Assembly (NCBI RefSeq): GCF_019264345.1
Contig: NZ_JAHVAO010000001.1
Coordinates: 1,922,001-1,986,000, forward strand
DNA from: Marinobacter arenosus
Lineage (GTDB): Bacteria > Pseudomonadota > Gammaproteobacteria > Pseudomonadales > Oleiphilaceae
Direction: 5' to 3'
DNA length: 64,000 nucleotides
A program made the translations under genes and the position numbers. The notes below the pieces were generated by a model, which was given only the letters and a program-made list of their open reading frames with translations, was not told the origin of the DNA and searched no databases. Of the stretch, positions 24,658 through 32,960 are shown one piece after another. Position 1 is the first letter of the stretch; each line of letters starts with the position of its first letter.

Positions 24658-25817
24658 TGGAGTACTACGACCTGATCATCGTCGGCGCCGGTCCGGCCGG
24701 CTCCACGCTCGCCCATAGCCTGCAGGACAGCGGCAAGCGCATTTTGATCATCGACAAGCAGAATTTCCCCCGGGACAAGACCTGCGCCGGCTGGGTGACA
24801 CCGGCGGTGTTGGACACCCTGCACGTGGACAAGGACGAGTACAGCCGGGGCCGGACACTTCAGCCGATCCGACGCTTTCGCATTGGCATGATGGGGCAAC
24901 CGCCGGTGGAGAACGATCACCACGAAGTGGTCAGCTATGGCATCCGCCGTTGCGAGTTCGACGCCTACCTCCTGGACCGGGTCGAGGTGCCGAAAATCCT
25001 GGCGACGCCGGTGAAGAGTATTGTCCGCAGGGCCGGCAACTGGCGGATCAACGATACCTGGGAGGCACCACTGGTTGTGGGCGCCGGAGGCCACTTCTGC
25101 CCAGTGGCACGGTTGCTCGGCGAAGGGCCCGGAAGCCACGAAACCGTGGTCGCGGCCAAGGAAGTGGAGTTCGAGATGACTCCGGAACAGGCGGACGTCT
25201 GCAAGGCTCGGGGCGACACGCCGGAACTCTGGTTCTGTCGAGACCTCAAGGGCTATGCCTGGGTGTTCCGCAAGGGCAATTTCCTGAACATCGGGCTCGG
25301 ACGGGAGGACAATCACAAGCTGACCGAGCACCTTGAGGCTTTCGTTCAGGACATGAAAGACGCCGGACGCATTCCAGAGGATCTGCCCGGCCGGTTCAAG
25401 GGCCACGCCTACCTGCTGTATGCTCACGCCGAACGACCTCTGGTGGATGACGGCGTACTGCTGATTGGCGACTCCGCAGGGCTGGCCTACACCCAGAGTG
25501 GCGAGGGCATCCGGCCGGCGGTCGAGTCCGCACTGATGGCGGCGGACGTCATACGCCATGCGGCCGACTATTCGGCATCGTCCCTGCAGGTGTACGGCGA
25601 TGCCATTGCCGAACGTTTTGGTAATCGCGCCACGGACCTGGACCAGGGGTGGCAGGTACCGGATTGGGTCAAGATGCCACTGGCCAGCACCCTGATGCGC
25701 TCCCAATGGTTCACGCGCAAGGTGGTCACCGAAAAGTGGTTCCTTCATCAACAGGTGCCGCCGCTTGACCTGCGCTTCGACCACGCGGCGACCGGCTCTG
25801 TAACATCGGCGCTCTAG
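24657..25817 (+). CDS. Geranylgeranyl-reductase-like FAD-dependent oxidoreductase
   Basis: 386 residues. The N-terminal FAD motif LIIVGAGPAGSTLAHSLQDSG, the family's KTCAGWVTP region and a second FAD contact LLIGDSAGLAYTQSGEGIRP define the geranylgeranyl-reductase/lipid-reductase superfamily. The start overlaps the methyltransferase stop by one base (TGATG), a firm sign of coupling. I infer that it oxidises or reduces the acyl chain modified by the upstream enzyme. Alternatives are a hydroxylase or halogenase-like flavoprotein. A bidirectional terminator follows. Confidence 0.85.
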   Translation: MEYYDLIIVGAGPAGSTLAHSLQDSGKRILIIDKQNFPRDKTCAGWVTPAVLDTLHVDKDEYSRGRTLQPIRRFRIGMMGQPPVENDHHEVVSYGIRRCEFDAYLLDRVEVPKILATPVKSIVRRAGNWRINDTWEAPLVVGAGGHFCPVARLLGEGPGSHETVVAAKEVEFEMTPEQADVCKARGDTPELWFCRDLKGYAWVFRKGNFLNIGLGREDNHKLTEHLEAFVQDMKDAGRIPEDLPGRFKGHAYLLYAHAERPLVDDGVLLIGDSAGLAYTQSGEGIRPAVESALMAADVIRHAADYSASSLQVYGDAIAERFGNRATDLDQGWQVPDWVKMPLASTLMRSQWFTRKVVTEKWFLHQQVPPLDLRFDHAATGSVTSAL

Positions 25818-25846
25818 CCACTCACCGCAGCGGGCTGGACATCAAA

Positions 25847-25871
25847 AAAGGGCGCCGTCACGGCGCCCTTT
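25847..25871. terminator. Bidirectional terminator between the lipid operon and dps
   Basis: AAAGGGCGCCG-TCA-CGGCGCCCTTT: an 11-bp perfect stem, shared by the convergent genes on both sides. Confidence 0.9.
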
Positions 25872-25887
25872 CTCAGTCTCTGCGGCC

Positions 25888-26361
25888 TCAATGGCCCAGG
25901 TAACTGCGGTACATCCAGACCGTTTTTTCCTGTTGCGAGATGTAGTCGCTCATCAGGGCCACTGTGCCCTCGTCCTCGGCATCGCCCGCAAGGCTCAGCA
26001 GCTCGCGCTGTTTACCGATCAGCTTGGCGAAGCTCTCGACGATGTTTTCCATCGCCTCGCGGCCGTCGGAAACGTCTTTGCGTTCCGGCACTTCCGACTT
26101 CTCGATGTAGGTGCTGTAGGCGTGGGCCGGGCGGTGGCCCAGTGTCAACACCCGCTCGGCAATCTCGTCAATCTTGAGCAGAAGATCATCATAGAGCTCT
26201 TCAAACTTCACGTGCAGTTCGAAAAAGTTGTCGCCCTTGATGTTCCAATGGTAACCACGCACGTTCATGTAAAAGATCTGGTAGTTGGCCAGCAGATCGT
26301 TCAGCGACGCTGCCAGCTTTTCGGTTTTTTCCGTGTCCAGTCCAATAAAGTTCTTACCCAT
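25888..26361 (-). CDS. dps: Dps/ferritin-like DNA-protection and iron-storage protein
   Basis: 157 residues, the usual Dps length. It oxidises Fe2+ with H2O2 and forms dodecamers that protect DNA. The ferroxidase ligands are visible: NVRGYHWNIKGDNFFELHVKFEELYDDL (seen in parts) supplies His, the second His, Asp and Glu. It lacks a lysine-rich tail, so DNA binding may be weak, as in miniferritin-type members. Monocistronic; a 280-bp upstream region carries an inverted repeat that may be its operator. Confidence 0.95.
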   Translation of the reverse strand: MGKNFIGLDTEKTEKLAASLNDLLANYQIFYMNVRGYHWNIKGDNFFELHVKFEELYDDLLLKIDEIAERVLTLGHRPAHAYSTYIEKSEVPERKDVSDGREAMENIVESFAKLIGKQRELLSLAGDAEDEGTVALMSDYISQQEKTVWMYRSYLGH

Positions 26362-26489
26362 CTCGTATCTCCTTGACGGTGATTGGAATGTCTATGGCGC
26401 CACTCTAAGACGGCCACCGATCTGGGGAAAGTGAAGTTCGCCAATCCACTCGATAGTTTAACAATATGGATTTCTAAATATTGATGGCA

Positions 26490-26511
26490 ATCGATGATCA
26501 CCATCAACGAT
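26490..26511. promoter_or_regulatory. Imperfect inverted repeat upstream of dps
   Basis: ATCGATGAT-CACC-ATCAACGAT (8 of 9 positions paired), about 130 bp upstream of the dps ATG, in an AT-rich stretch with further AATATT/AATATG words. It does not match an OxyR site (ATAG-N7-CTAT) convincingly. Candidate operator only. Confidence 0.4.
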
Positions 26512-26643
26512 CTTCCCCCCAATTTATTTAACAATGATTCGCAACTGGCGTTTACTCACGGAAGCACCAACCCGACACGGAGTGGGCCATGAGCACCCTG
26601 TAACTGTTCCTGAATAGTCACGCCAACGCAGAGTTGTGGGCCT

Positions 26644-28098
26644 CTAGACGCCCGGCCCACAATCGGTGCAACCTTCAGCCGGCTCAGGGCCAAGACTGAG
26701 GTTGCGATTGAGCTGTTTCAAGGCTGTGCGCAAGCCTTCTTCGATGACCGGGTGGTAAAACGGCATGTCCAGAACCTCACTGACCGTCAGCCGGCGTTGC
26801 ACCGACCACGCCAGCAGATGAGCGAGGTGCTCGGCGGCCGGTCCGAACATTTCGGCGCCCATCAACAATCCGCTGCCATGCTCGCCGTAAACCCGCAACA
26901 GCCCCCGGTTCTGACCGATAATACGGCTCCTGCCCTGATCCTCGAATGAGACCTCTCCCACCGAGAAGCACCCCCGGCATCGCTCATTCACTTCATCAAT
27001 GGTCAGGCCCACCGAGGCAATCTGGGGGTCGGTGAACACCACCGCAAGCGGCGTCCGGCGAAGACCCGCCCGAACGTCCGGGTAGGTGGCGGCATTATCC
27101 CCGGCGATACGGCCTTCATCCGCCGCTTCGTGCAACAGAGGCAGGGCGTTGTTGGCATCACCGGCAATGAAGATATGACTGTCACCGCACCGGAGGGTAT
27201 GGGGATCGAAAACGGGCATGCCACGGTCATCCAGTTCAATGTCGGCGTTCTGGATGTCGAGGCCATCCACGTTGGGACGCCGGCCGGTTGCCGCGAGCAG
27301 GTAATCAAACGTCTCGGACACCACACCCCGCTCCGGATCGCGGAAGGCTACCCGGACCCCCTCGCCGGTGCGCTCGATCGTCCGTACATCGGCATCCGGA
27401 TCCAGCGGAAACTCCCGATTGAAGGTTGCCAGCGCACACTGCCGGATCGATTCATCCCGGATGGATCCGATGGCACCGCCCACCCCGAACATCCTGACCC
27501 GAACCCCCAGACGGCTCAGGGCCTGGCCCAATTCAAGGCCGATGACGCCGGGGCCGAAGACGGCCACCGATTCCGGCAGTGTCTGCCACTCGAACAGATC
27601 ATCGTTCACCACCAGCCGGTCCTTGGCCTCCTTCAGGAAGGCGGGGATATTCGGGCGGGAGCCGGTGGCAATGATGATGCGTTCAGCCCGAACTTCCTGC
27701 TCTTCGCCATTGCCCACTTCCACCATCAGTCGTTTGGGGCCGGCGAATCGGGCATGCCCGAACAGGCGATGCGCATCGGGAAACCGGTCGACTGACTCCA
27801 CCACCGACGCAACAAAGCGGTCCCGTTCCTGACGAACCCGCTTCATGACGGCCTTGCCATCGATACCGACACCACCCGCCGACACGCCAAACAGGGGCGC
27901 CGTCTCCATCTGGTGGGCACGATCAGCGGCGGCAATCAGCAACTTGCTCGGCATGCACCCGACCCTGGCACAGGTGGTTCCGTACCGGTTCGCTTCAATC
28001 AGCAAGATCCGGTCGGTGGCTTTTCGGACGCGCTGGTACGCCACCATACCGGCAGTACCGACTCCAATGATGGCTACGTCGACGACTCGCTTATCCAT
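26644..28098 (-). CDS. Dihydrolipoyl dehydrogenase-like FAD disulfide oxidoreductase (orphan)
   Basis: 484 residues from the ATG at 28098 (GGAG eight bases upstream). It has an FAD motif VAIIGVGTAGMVAYQ, the redox-active disulfide in TTCARVGCMPSKLL, a second dinucleotide motif VAVFGPGVIGLELG, and the C-terminal catalytic His-Glu in FYHPVIEEGL. No 2-oxoacid dehydrogenase or lipoyl protein is nearby, and the N-terminus diverges from the usual GG-N-GC-PSK form. It may therefore act on another disulfide or quinone. The longer frame from 28254 lacks a ribosome site and overlaps the divergent promoter. Confidence 0.88.
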   Translation of the reverse strand: MDKRVVDVAIIGVGTAGMVAYQRVRKATDRILLIEANRYGTTCARVGCMPSKLLIAAADRAHQMETAPLFGVSAGGVGIDGKAVMKRVRQERDRFVASVVESVDRFPDAHRLFGHARFAGPKRLMVEVGNGEEQEVRAERIIIATGSRPNIPAFLKEAKDRLVVNDDLFEWQTLPESVAVFGPGVIGLELGQALSRLGVRVRMFGVGGAIGSIRDESIRQCALATFNREFPLDPDADVRTIERTGEGVRVAFRDPERGVVSETFDYLLAATGRRPNVDGLDIQNADIELDDRGMPVFDPHTLRCGDSHIFIAGDANNALPLLHEAADEGRIAGDNAATYPDVRAGLRRTPLAVVFTDPQIASVGLTIDEVNERCRGCFSVGEVSFEDQGRSRIIGQNRGLLRVYGEHGSGLLMGAEMFGPAAEHLAHLLAWSVQRRLTVSEVLDMPFYHPVIEEGLRTALKQLNRNLSLGPEPAEGCTDCGPGV

Positions 28099-28278
28099 AC
28101 TGGCATCTCCATGCAACCGCCCGTCAGCGTGACGGATCGAGGTAGGCTTATCACCATTGACCAGTATAGAAGTAACGGCTGAGGGCAACAGGAAGGATTG
28201 CCGTCGGGCGGAGGAGAAATCATCGGTGAATTGGCTTAAGCTGTGCGTTTGCAAACCAGACGATCAGGGGATCGAGAC

Positions 28279-28950
28279 GTGCAAAGCTATTGGCCGGAAT
28301 TTCTCACCGTGGCCCTGGTGCATTTGCTGGCGGTTGCCAGCCCGGGGCCGGATTTTGCGGTAATGCTCAGGCAGGCGCTCAGCCAGAGCCGGAACAAGGC
28401 CCTTCTTACCGCCGTTGGCATCGGCCTGGGCATTCTGCTGCACGTTGCCTATTCACTGCTGGGCATCGGCCTGGTCATTCAGCAATCGGTGTGGCTGTTC
28501 AACGTCCTCAAGGTGGTCGGCGCCCTCTATCTGACCTGGATTGCCGTGCAGTGCCTCCGTTCTCGCGCCACCGGCGTCTATGTCGAGTCTGGCCCCGGAC
28601 AGGCACAGTCCGGCTTCGCCGCGCTGCGACTCGGCTTCCTGACCAACGCGCTGAATCCTAAGGCCACGCTGTTCTTCGTCTCGCTGTTCTCCGTGGTGAT
28701 CGACCCCGGCACGCCCATCGGGCTGCAGGCCGGTTACGGTATCTACATGGCCGTGGCGACTGCCCTGTGGTTCGCCCTGGTCGCCGTGTTCTTTACCCTG
28801 CCCCAGGTCCGCCGGGGGTTCAGCCGGTTCGGGCACTGGCTTGACCGCATGATGGGCGGTGTCCTGCTGCTTCTGGCCGGTCAACTGCTGCTTTCTACAG
28901 TGAGCGGATCAGAGCCTCCGTCTGGTCCCAGCCCAGGCACGGATCGGTGA
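28279..28950 (+). CDS. LysE/RhtB-family amino-acid exporter
   Basis: 223 residues from a GTG at 28279 (AGGGGATCGAGAC upstream), giving the usual family start QSYWPEFLTVALVHLLAVASPGPDF. The SPGPDF loop and GFLTNALNPKATLFFVSLF are family hallmarks; six membrane helices are expected. The exported amino acid cannot be read from the sequence. A GTG at 28243 would add 12 unlikely residues. The 3' end overlaps the convergent DAHP synthase gene by 56 bp. Confidence 0.88.
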   Translation: MQSYWPEFLTVALVHLLAVASPGPDFAVMLRQALSQSRNKALLTAVGIGLGILLHVAYSLLGIGLVIQQSVWLFNVLKVVGALYLTWIAVQCLRSRATGVYVESGPGQAQSGFAALRLGFLTNALNPKATLFFVSLFSVVIDPGTPIGLQAGYGIYMAVATALWFALVAVFFTLPQVRRGFSRFGHWLDRMMGGVLLLLAGQLLLSTVSGSEPPSGPSPGTDR

Positions 28951-29974
28951 TGGAGCAGCCGTAAACCAGGTCATCGCCGTCGTCCTGCCGGCCCGGCTCA
29001 AGGAAGCTTTCCAGCATCAGGCCCCGGACATGGGAATTGCCGGCCTGGCGCTGGGCCATCACCTGCCGGGCAATGTCCAACTGGCGTTCGGCCTGTTTCC
29101 GGGCGTTGTCGTGGCTGCAATCGACCATGATCGCCGTTGACAGCCCGGCACCCTCCAGCGACTGCACGGCCGCTGCAATACTGTCGGCATCGTAATTGGT
29201 CACGCCACGGCCTCCGCGCAACACCAGGTGGGTATCCGGATTACCCGCGGTGGTTATCATCACCGGCGCGCCGTCGATGGAGACCCCCATGTGATGATGT
29301 GGGTGGGCGGCGGATTTCATCGCGTTGGTGGCCACCCCAACACTCCCATCCGTTCCGTTCTTGAATCCGACCGGCATGGGCAGGCCACTGACCAGCTCCC
29401 GATGAACCTGCGATTCGGTGGTGCGGGCGCCAATAGCCGTCCAGCTCACCAGATCGCCCAGATAGTCCATCGCAAACGGGCTGAGCGCCTCGGTCGCCAG
29501 CGGCAGGCCCATTTGGGAGAGGTTGAGCAGCAACCGCCGGGAACGCACCAGGCCGGCATTCAGGTCCCCGGAACCGGTGCGCTCAGGGTCATAGAGCAGC
29601 CCCTTCCAGCCCACGGTGGTACGCGGCTTCTCCAGGTACGCCCGCATGACAACGAGGAAACGATCACTCACCGCATCCGCCAGGGTTTTCAGTTTTTCCC
29701 CGTATTCCAGTGCTGCGACTTCATCGTGAATGGAACACGGCCCCATTACGATCAGGGTTCGGTCATCCTCTCCCCTCAAGACTCGACGAATCGCCTCCCT
29801 TTGACCGGCAATCCGTCGGGTCAGTGCGGCATCAACCGGCAGCTGCTGACGGAGTGCGGAGGGGGTCGGCAAAGCGACTTCCTGGCGTGGCTGCAGTGAG
29901 GCCTGGCTCAGCGGCTCAGCACCGGTCAGGGCTTCGTTCCCCTCAAGTGCGTCAGTACTAGGCGGCATGTTCAT
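28895..29974 (-). CDS. 3-deoxy-7-phosphoheptulonate (DAHP) synthase, class I
   Basis: 359 residues from the ATG at 29974 (AGGA eight bases upstream). It condenses erythrose-4-phosphate and phosphoenolpyruvate, the entry step of the shikimate pathway. Signatures: VMGPCSIHDEVAALEYG, RAYLEKPRTTVGWKGL, GFKNGTDGSVGVATNA and VDCSHDNARK. It is an AroF/AroG/AroH-type enzyme; which aromatic amino acid inhibits it is not evident. The 5' leader holds an aromatic-codon-rich peptide and a strong terminator 32 bases before the start. Expression is thus very likely controlled by attenuation in addition to any feedback inhibition. Confidence 0.93.
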   Translation of the reverse strand: MNMPPSTDALEGNEALTGAEPLSQASLQPRQEVALPTPSALRQQLPVDAALTRRIAGQREAIRRVLRGEDDRTLIVMGPCSIHDEVAALEYGEKLKTLADAVSDRFLVVMRAYLEKPRTTVGWKGLLYDPERTGSGDLNAGLVRSRRLLLNLSQMGLPLATEALSPFAMDYLGDLVSWTAIGARTTESQVHRELVSGLPMPVGFKNGTDGSVGVATNAMKSAAHPHHHMGVSIDGAPVMITTAGNPDTHLVLRGGRGVTNYDADSIAAAVQSLEGAGLSTAIMVDCSHDNARKQAERQLDIARQVMAQRQAGNSHVRGLMLESFLEPGRQDDGDDLVYGCSITDPCLGWDQTEALIRSL

Positions 29975-30005
29975 ATCAGCGTTCCTATTTCCCTGTATCA
30001 GAATC

Positions 30006-30043
30006 AAAAAAGCCCCGGCTGGGCTACCAGTCGGGGCTTTTTG
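30006..30043 (-). terminator. Attenuator terminator in the DAHP synthase leader
   Basis: On the minus strand AAAAAGCCCCG pairs with CGGGGCTTTTTT; an inner CTGG/CCAG extends the stem after one mismatch, and a U6 run follows. It ends 32 bases before the synthase ATG, so it must be read through for expression. Confidence 0.85.
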
Positions 30044-30051
30044 AGTCCGGT

Positions 30052-30078
30052 GGCAGCCTGGGTTTCTGCCGGGCTGCC
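30052..30078 (-). promoter_or_regulatory. Leader hairpin between leader peptide and attenuator
   Basis: GGCAGCC and GGCTGCC form a perfect 7-bp stem with a 13-base loop, between the leader-peptide stop and the terminator. The neighbouring AGCCCGGC could also pair, with one bulge, to the 3' arm of the terminator. These are candidates for the alternative structures of an attenuator. Confidence 0.55.
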
Positions 30079-30105
30079 TTCCTCGTTGTTCGGTCGATGA
30101 AGATC

Positions 30106-30165
30106 TTACGGGCGGCCCGGGCTCTGGCTAAAATAAAAGCCATAACCAAACCACCAAGAAAACAC
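30106..30165 (-). CDS. Aromatic-rich leader peptide of the DAHP synthase gene
   Basis: A 19-residue reading frame starting with GTG at 30165 and encoding MFSWWFGYGFYFSQSPGRP. Eight of residues 2-12 are Phe, Trp or Tyr. AGG lies seven bases before the GTG. It lies on the transcript between a promoter (30251-30280) and the attenuator (30006-30043) of the gene for the first step of aromatic biosynthesis. Ribosome stalling on these codons when charged aromatic tRNAs are scarce would favour read-through. It is too short for usual gene finding; an overlapping 62-codon frame (30024-30212) is a rival but ends inside the terminator. Confidence 0.75.
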   Translation of the reverse strand: MFSWWFGYGFYFSQSPGRP

Positions 30166-30250
30166 AGCAACGCCTGCCGCCTTCGATTTCTCACCGAAAG
30201 CTTGCAGAACATTCAATTGACAGGTCGCATGTGTCGTCTTCATGCTTTTC

Positions 30251-30280
30251 AATATATACCCCCCGTTTTCAACTTGGCAA
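30251..30280 (-). promoter_or_regulatory. Promoter for the attenuated DAHP synthase transcript
   Basis: Minus strand TTGCCA (30275-30280), 18-bp spacer, TATATT (30251-30256). Predicted start near 30244 gives a leader of about 270 bases that includes the leader peptide and terminator. The remaining part of the 29975-30328 gap holds a small stem (CCGACTT-TTTC-AAGTCGG, 30291-30308) close to the divergent gene. Confidence 0.5.
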
Positions 30281-30328
30281 CCCCATTGGCCCGACTTTTT
30301 CAAGTCGGTGGCGGGGTCAGGAGCAGAA

Positions 30329-31141
30329 ATGACAACAGTAATGCCCTCCTACCTCCGACGACGCGCCGGTCCCCTGACCGCAGCGATAACGCTGCTTGTT
30401 TCCTTGTGCCTGTTATCCACGAGCGCCCTGGCGCAATCCCAGGCCCGGGTCTTCGAGCTTCGCAACCGGCCCGCCAGCGATGTCGCCAACCAGATCCGGT
30501 CGCTCTACCAGGACACGTCACTGACTGTGACCGCAAGGGGGCAGCAGGTGGTGGTCCGTGGGGATGAACAACTGATCGATGAAATCGGCATGCTCATTGG
30601 TACCCTGGACGTGGCGGCCGTGCAGCTGCGCATCAGTGTCCGATCCACGGAAGACATCGGCGGCAAGCGCTCCGGCGCAGGTTTCTCCGGCTCGGAGGAC
30701 CGGCTCAACGTGAACGTTGAGCGCAAGGTCACCAGCACCAGCAATGCCCGCCAGCGAAGCCTCATCGTGCAGGATGGCCAGTCGGCCCACGTGACGTCGG
30801 GTCAGGTCCGCACCCTGCCGTTTGCCATCCAGGGCGGGCGTAACCCCGCCGCCATTCTGCAACAGGTCGAAACCCGGAGCGGATTCCTGGTGAGCCCCCA
30901 GGTCATTTCCGACCATGCCATCGAGCTGAATATCGTATCCTTCGAGGAGGACCCAGCGTCCCTGCCCGGGTACGAAACCGAGGCGTTGGTCACGGTACGA
31001 CGGGTGGAGCCGGGGCAATGGGTGTCGCTCGGCAGCACCTCCACCGACGCCAACAGCCAGCGTTCCGGAATTACCTACGGTGTCAGCAGTAGCCGGAGCG
31101 AGAACAGGAGCTTTGAGGTCAAGGTCGACATCCTGCCCTGA
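30329..31141 (+). CDS. Secretin N-domain-like periplasmic protein
   Basis: 270 residues from the ATG at 30329 (AGGAG upstream), with signal peptide ending SALAQ. The first 80 mature residues (VFELRNRPASDVANQIRSLY, TVTARGQQVVVRGDEQLIDEI) look like the N-domains of type II/III secretins and NolW. A beta-rich part follows (RQRSLIVQDGQSAHVTSG, VSLGSTSTDANSQ) without the secretin pore region. It is thus a free-standing N-domain protein of unknown role, perhaps an assembly adaptor. No secretion operon adjoins it. It converges on the J-protein gene with a 3-bp gap. Confidence 0.78.
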   Translation: MTTVMPSYLRRRAGPLTAAITLLVSLCLLSTSALAQSQARVFELRNRPASDVANQIRSLYQDTSLTVTARGQQVVVRGDEQLIDEIGMLIGTLDVAAVQLRISVRSTEDIGGKRSGAGFSGSEDRLNVNVERKVTSTSNARQRSLIVQDGQSAHVTSGQVRTLPFAIQGGRNPAAILQQVETRSGFLVSPQVISDHAIELNIVSFEEDPASLPGYETEALVTVRRVEPGQWVSLGSTSTDANSQRSGITYGVSSSRSENRSFEVKVDILP

Positions 31142-31144
31142 GCC

Positions 31145-31639
31145 TCAGGACCGGTAGCGACGAAGCAGGATGCTCTTGGCTTCGTTGATCTTGGCGGCCA
31201 GGTAATCGTTGCCGCCCCGGTCCGGATGCAGTTTCTGGATCAGTCGCCGGTGGGCGGCGACGATCTCCTCCTCCGTGCATTCAGCCGCCACGCCCAGTAC
31301 CTCGCAGGCTTCCCGCTCCGACATACTGCCATCGGCGGTGGTGGCCCGGTGTTGGCCTTCACGGCCACCGTCGGCAGCGCCCGGCCCAAGATGTTGGCGA
31401 AAAAGCGGGACATACTTCAACGCAGCCGGCAGTTTGCGGAGCAGAGGAATCAGCGCGGCTACCGCTGCCGTCAGCACATGCACGCGACCGGTCAGCACCA
31501 TGAACACCAGCAGCGCCCCACCCGCCAACAGGGCAATCTTCCAGATGGCCGATTTCTGCTTCTCGGGCGTCAGGGCGCCCCACTTTTTAAGAATCACAAA
31601 AACGGCAGCCGCCAGAGCGAGGCCGAGAATCCACTGCAT
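31145..31639 (-). CDS. Membrane-anchored J-domain protein (Tim14/DjlA-like)
   Basis: 164 residues from the ATG at 31639, which has AAGGA seven bases upstream. Two hydrophobic segments (about 4-18 and 34-64) anchor the protein. A short J-domain occupies the C-terminus, with the HPD motif in LIQKLHPDRGGND and the leading ACEVLGVAAECTEEEI. The layout, with the J-domain at the extreme C-terminus after membrane helices, is like mitochondrial Tim14/Pam18. It would recruit DnaK to the inner membrane; the client is unknown. Confidence 0.85.
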   Translation of the reverse strand: MQWILGLALAAAVFVILKKWGALTPEKQKSAIWKIALLAGGALLVFMVLTGRVHVLTAAVAALIPLLRKLPAALKYVPLFRQHLGPGAADGGREGQHRATTADGSMSEREACEVLGVAAECTEEEIVAAHRRLIQKLHPDRGGNDYLAAKINEAKSILLRRYRS

Positions 31640-31856
31640 GGGCTGATCCTTCAAGAATGTCGGTTCGTAATTCTGTCACTTACCTGAGTGACAATACCAG
31701 CATCGTCCGCGATCCGCCCGACGGGGCCAGATCGACGCAACTATCTGAATAGACTACGCGGAAGTACTGACAAACCGGTGACAAGCCCCATCGGTTTTTT
31801 ATAGGATGCTATGTTTTATGGATTACCTATAACGCCCGATTCCCAGGAACCGAATT

Positions 31857-32960
31857 ATGCGCACTGCCTCTCGCTTCGTGATCGTTATCATTTTCCTCGG
31901 CGTCGTCCTTGGCGGCATTTTTGGATACAAGTTCTACCAGTTTGGTCAGATGCAGGAAATGATGGGGCAGCCGCAACCACCCGCCCAGATTTCCGCCGTT
32001 CAGGCGGAGAAGGAACTCTGGACACCCGCCATCAAGGCCGTGGGCAGTATCGAAGCCGTCAACGGCATCGAAGTCGCCAACGAAGTACCCGGCGTCATTG
32101 AGACCATCAATTTCGAATCCGGCGACACCGTCAAGAAAGGTGACGTGCTGATCCGCATCGATTCCGCGATTGATGAGGCGGCACTTCGCACCCGTCGGGC
32201 CGAGGCCCAGCTCGCCGAACAGGAGTTCAAGCGGGTTTCCGACCTCCTGCCCAAGCGCGCCGTATCCCAGTCCCAGTACGACGAAGCCAAGGCCAATTTC
32301 GATGCCGCCCGCGCCCGGGTGAACGAAGCCGAAGCCCAGCTGAGCAAGAAGATCATCCGGGCCCCGTTTGACGGCCGGCTCGGTATCCGCATGGTGGATC
32401 AGGGCGAGTACATTGCCACCGGCACCCCCATTGTCGAGATTAACATGCTGGATCCGATCTACGTGGACTACACCCTGTCGGAAAAGCATCTTCCTGACGT
32501 AGCCACGGGCTATCCGGTGCTTGCAACTGTGGCCGCGGTACCCGACCAGACCTTCGAGGGCACGGTCAGCGCCATCAATACGTCCGTCAATCCGGAAACC
32601 CGCACCGTACGGATCCGCGCTACACTCGACAACAACGAGAACCTGCTTCGCCCCGGCATGTTCGCGACGGTGATGACCCGCCAGCCCAGGGACAACGAAG
32701 TGGTGACCGTGCCTCGCACTGCGGTTTCCTATAACACCTATGGCGACTTCGTCTTCGTCGTCGGCAAGAACGACGAGGGAACCCAGGTTGTCACCCGCCG
32801 CACCGTCACCACCGGCGAAACCCGCGACAGCCGGGTTGCCATCCTGGCCGGTCTGGGCGAAGGCGAGACCGTGGTGTCCAAGGGCTTGCTGAGGCTTCGG
32901 GCCGGTCAGCCGGTGCAGATTCAGGACGAGTCCGGCGAATCGCAGGAGGCGTCTGAATAA
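31857..32960 (+). CDS. RND efflux periplasmic adaptor (membrane-fusion protein)
   Basis: 367 residues. An N-terminal anchor (FVIVIIFLGVVLGGIFGY) is followed by the lipoyl half-motifs (VEAVNGIEVANEVPGVIE region and KKIIRAPFDGRLGIRMVDQGEYI), a helical hairpin rich in A/E/R, and a beta-barrel domain (PIYVDYTLSEKHLP). It links the RND pump to an outer-membrane channel. The last base overlaps the pump gene start. No TolC-type gene is in the operon, so a channel encoded elsewhere is expected. Confidence 0.92.
   Translation: MRTASRFVIVIIFLGVVLGGIFGYKFYQFGQMQEMMGQPQPPAQISAVQAEKELWTPAIKAVGSIEAVNGIEVANEVPGVIETINFESGDTVKKGDVLIRIDSAIDEAALRTRRAEAQLAEQEFKRVSDLLPKRAVSQSQYDEAKANFDAARARVNEAEAQLSKKIIRAPFDGRLGIRMVDQGEYIATGTPIVEINMLDPIYVDYTLSEKHLPDVATGYPVLATVAAVPDQTFEGTVSAINTSVNPETRTVRIRATLDNNENLLRPGMFATVMTRQPRDNEVVTVPRTAVSYNTYGDFVFVVGKNDEGTQVVTRRTVTTGETRDSRVAILAGLGEGETVVSKGLLRLRAGQPVQIQDESGESQEASE

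Noticed and set aside
26455..26500. OxyR-type site upstream of dps
   Set aside because: Only one ATAG word is in place; the ATAG-N7-CTAT spacing is not met.
30024..30212. 62-codon minus-strand frame upstream of DAHP synthase with one hydrophobic segment
   Set aside because: Its stop lies in the loop of the attenuator terminator and it overlaps the aromatic leader peptide in another frame. The leader peptide explains the region better, though a small membrane protein is not fully excluded.
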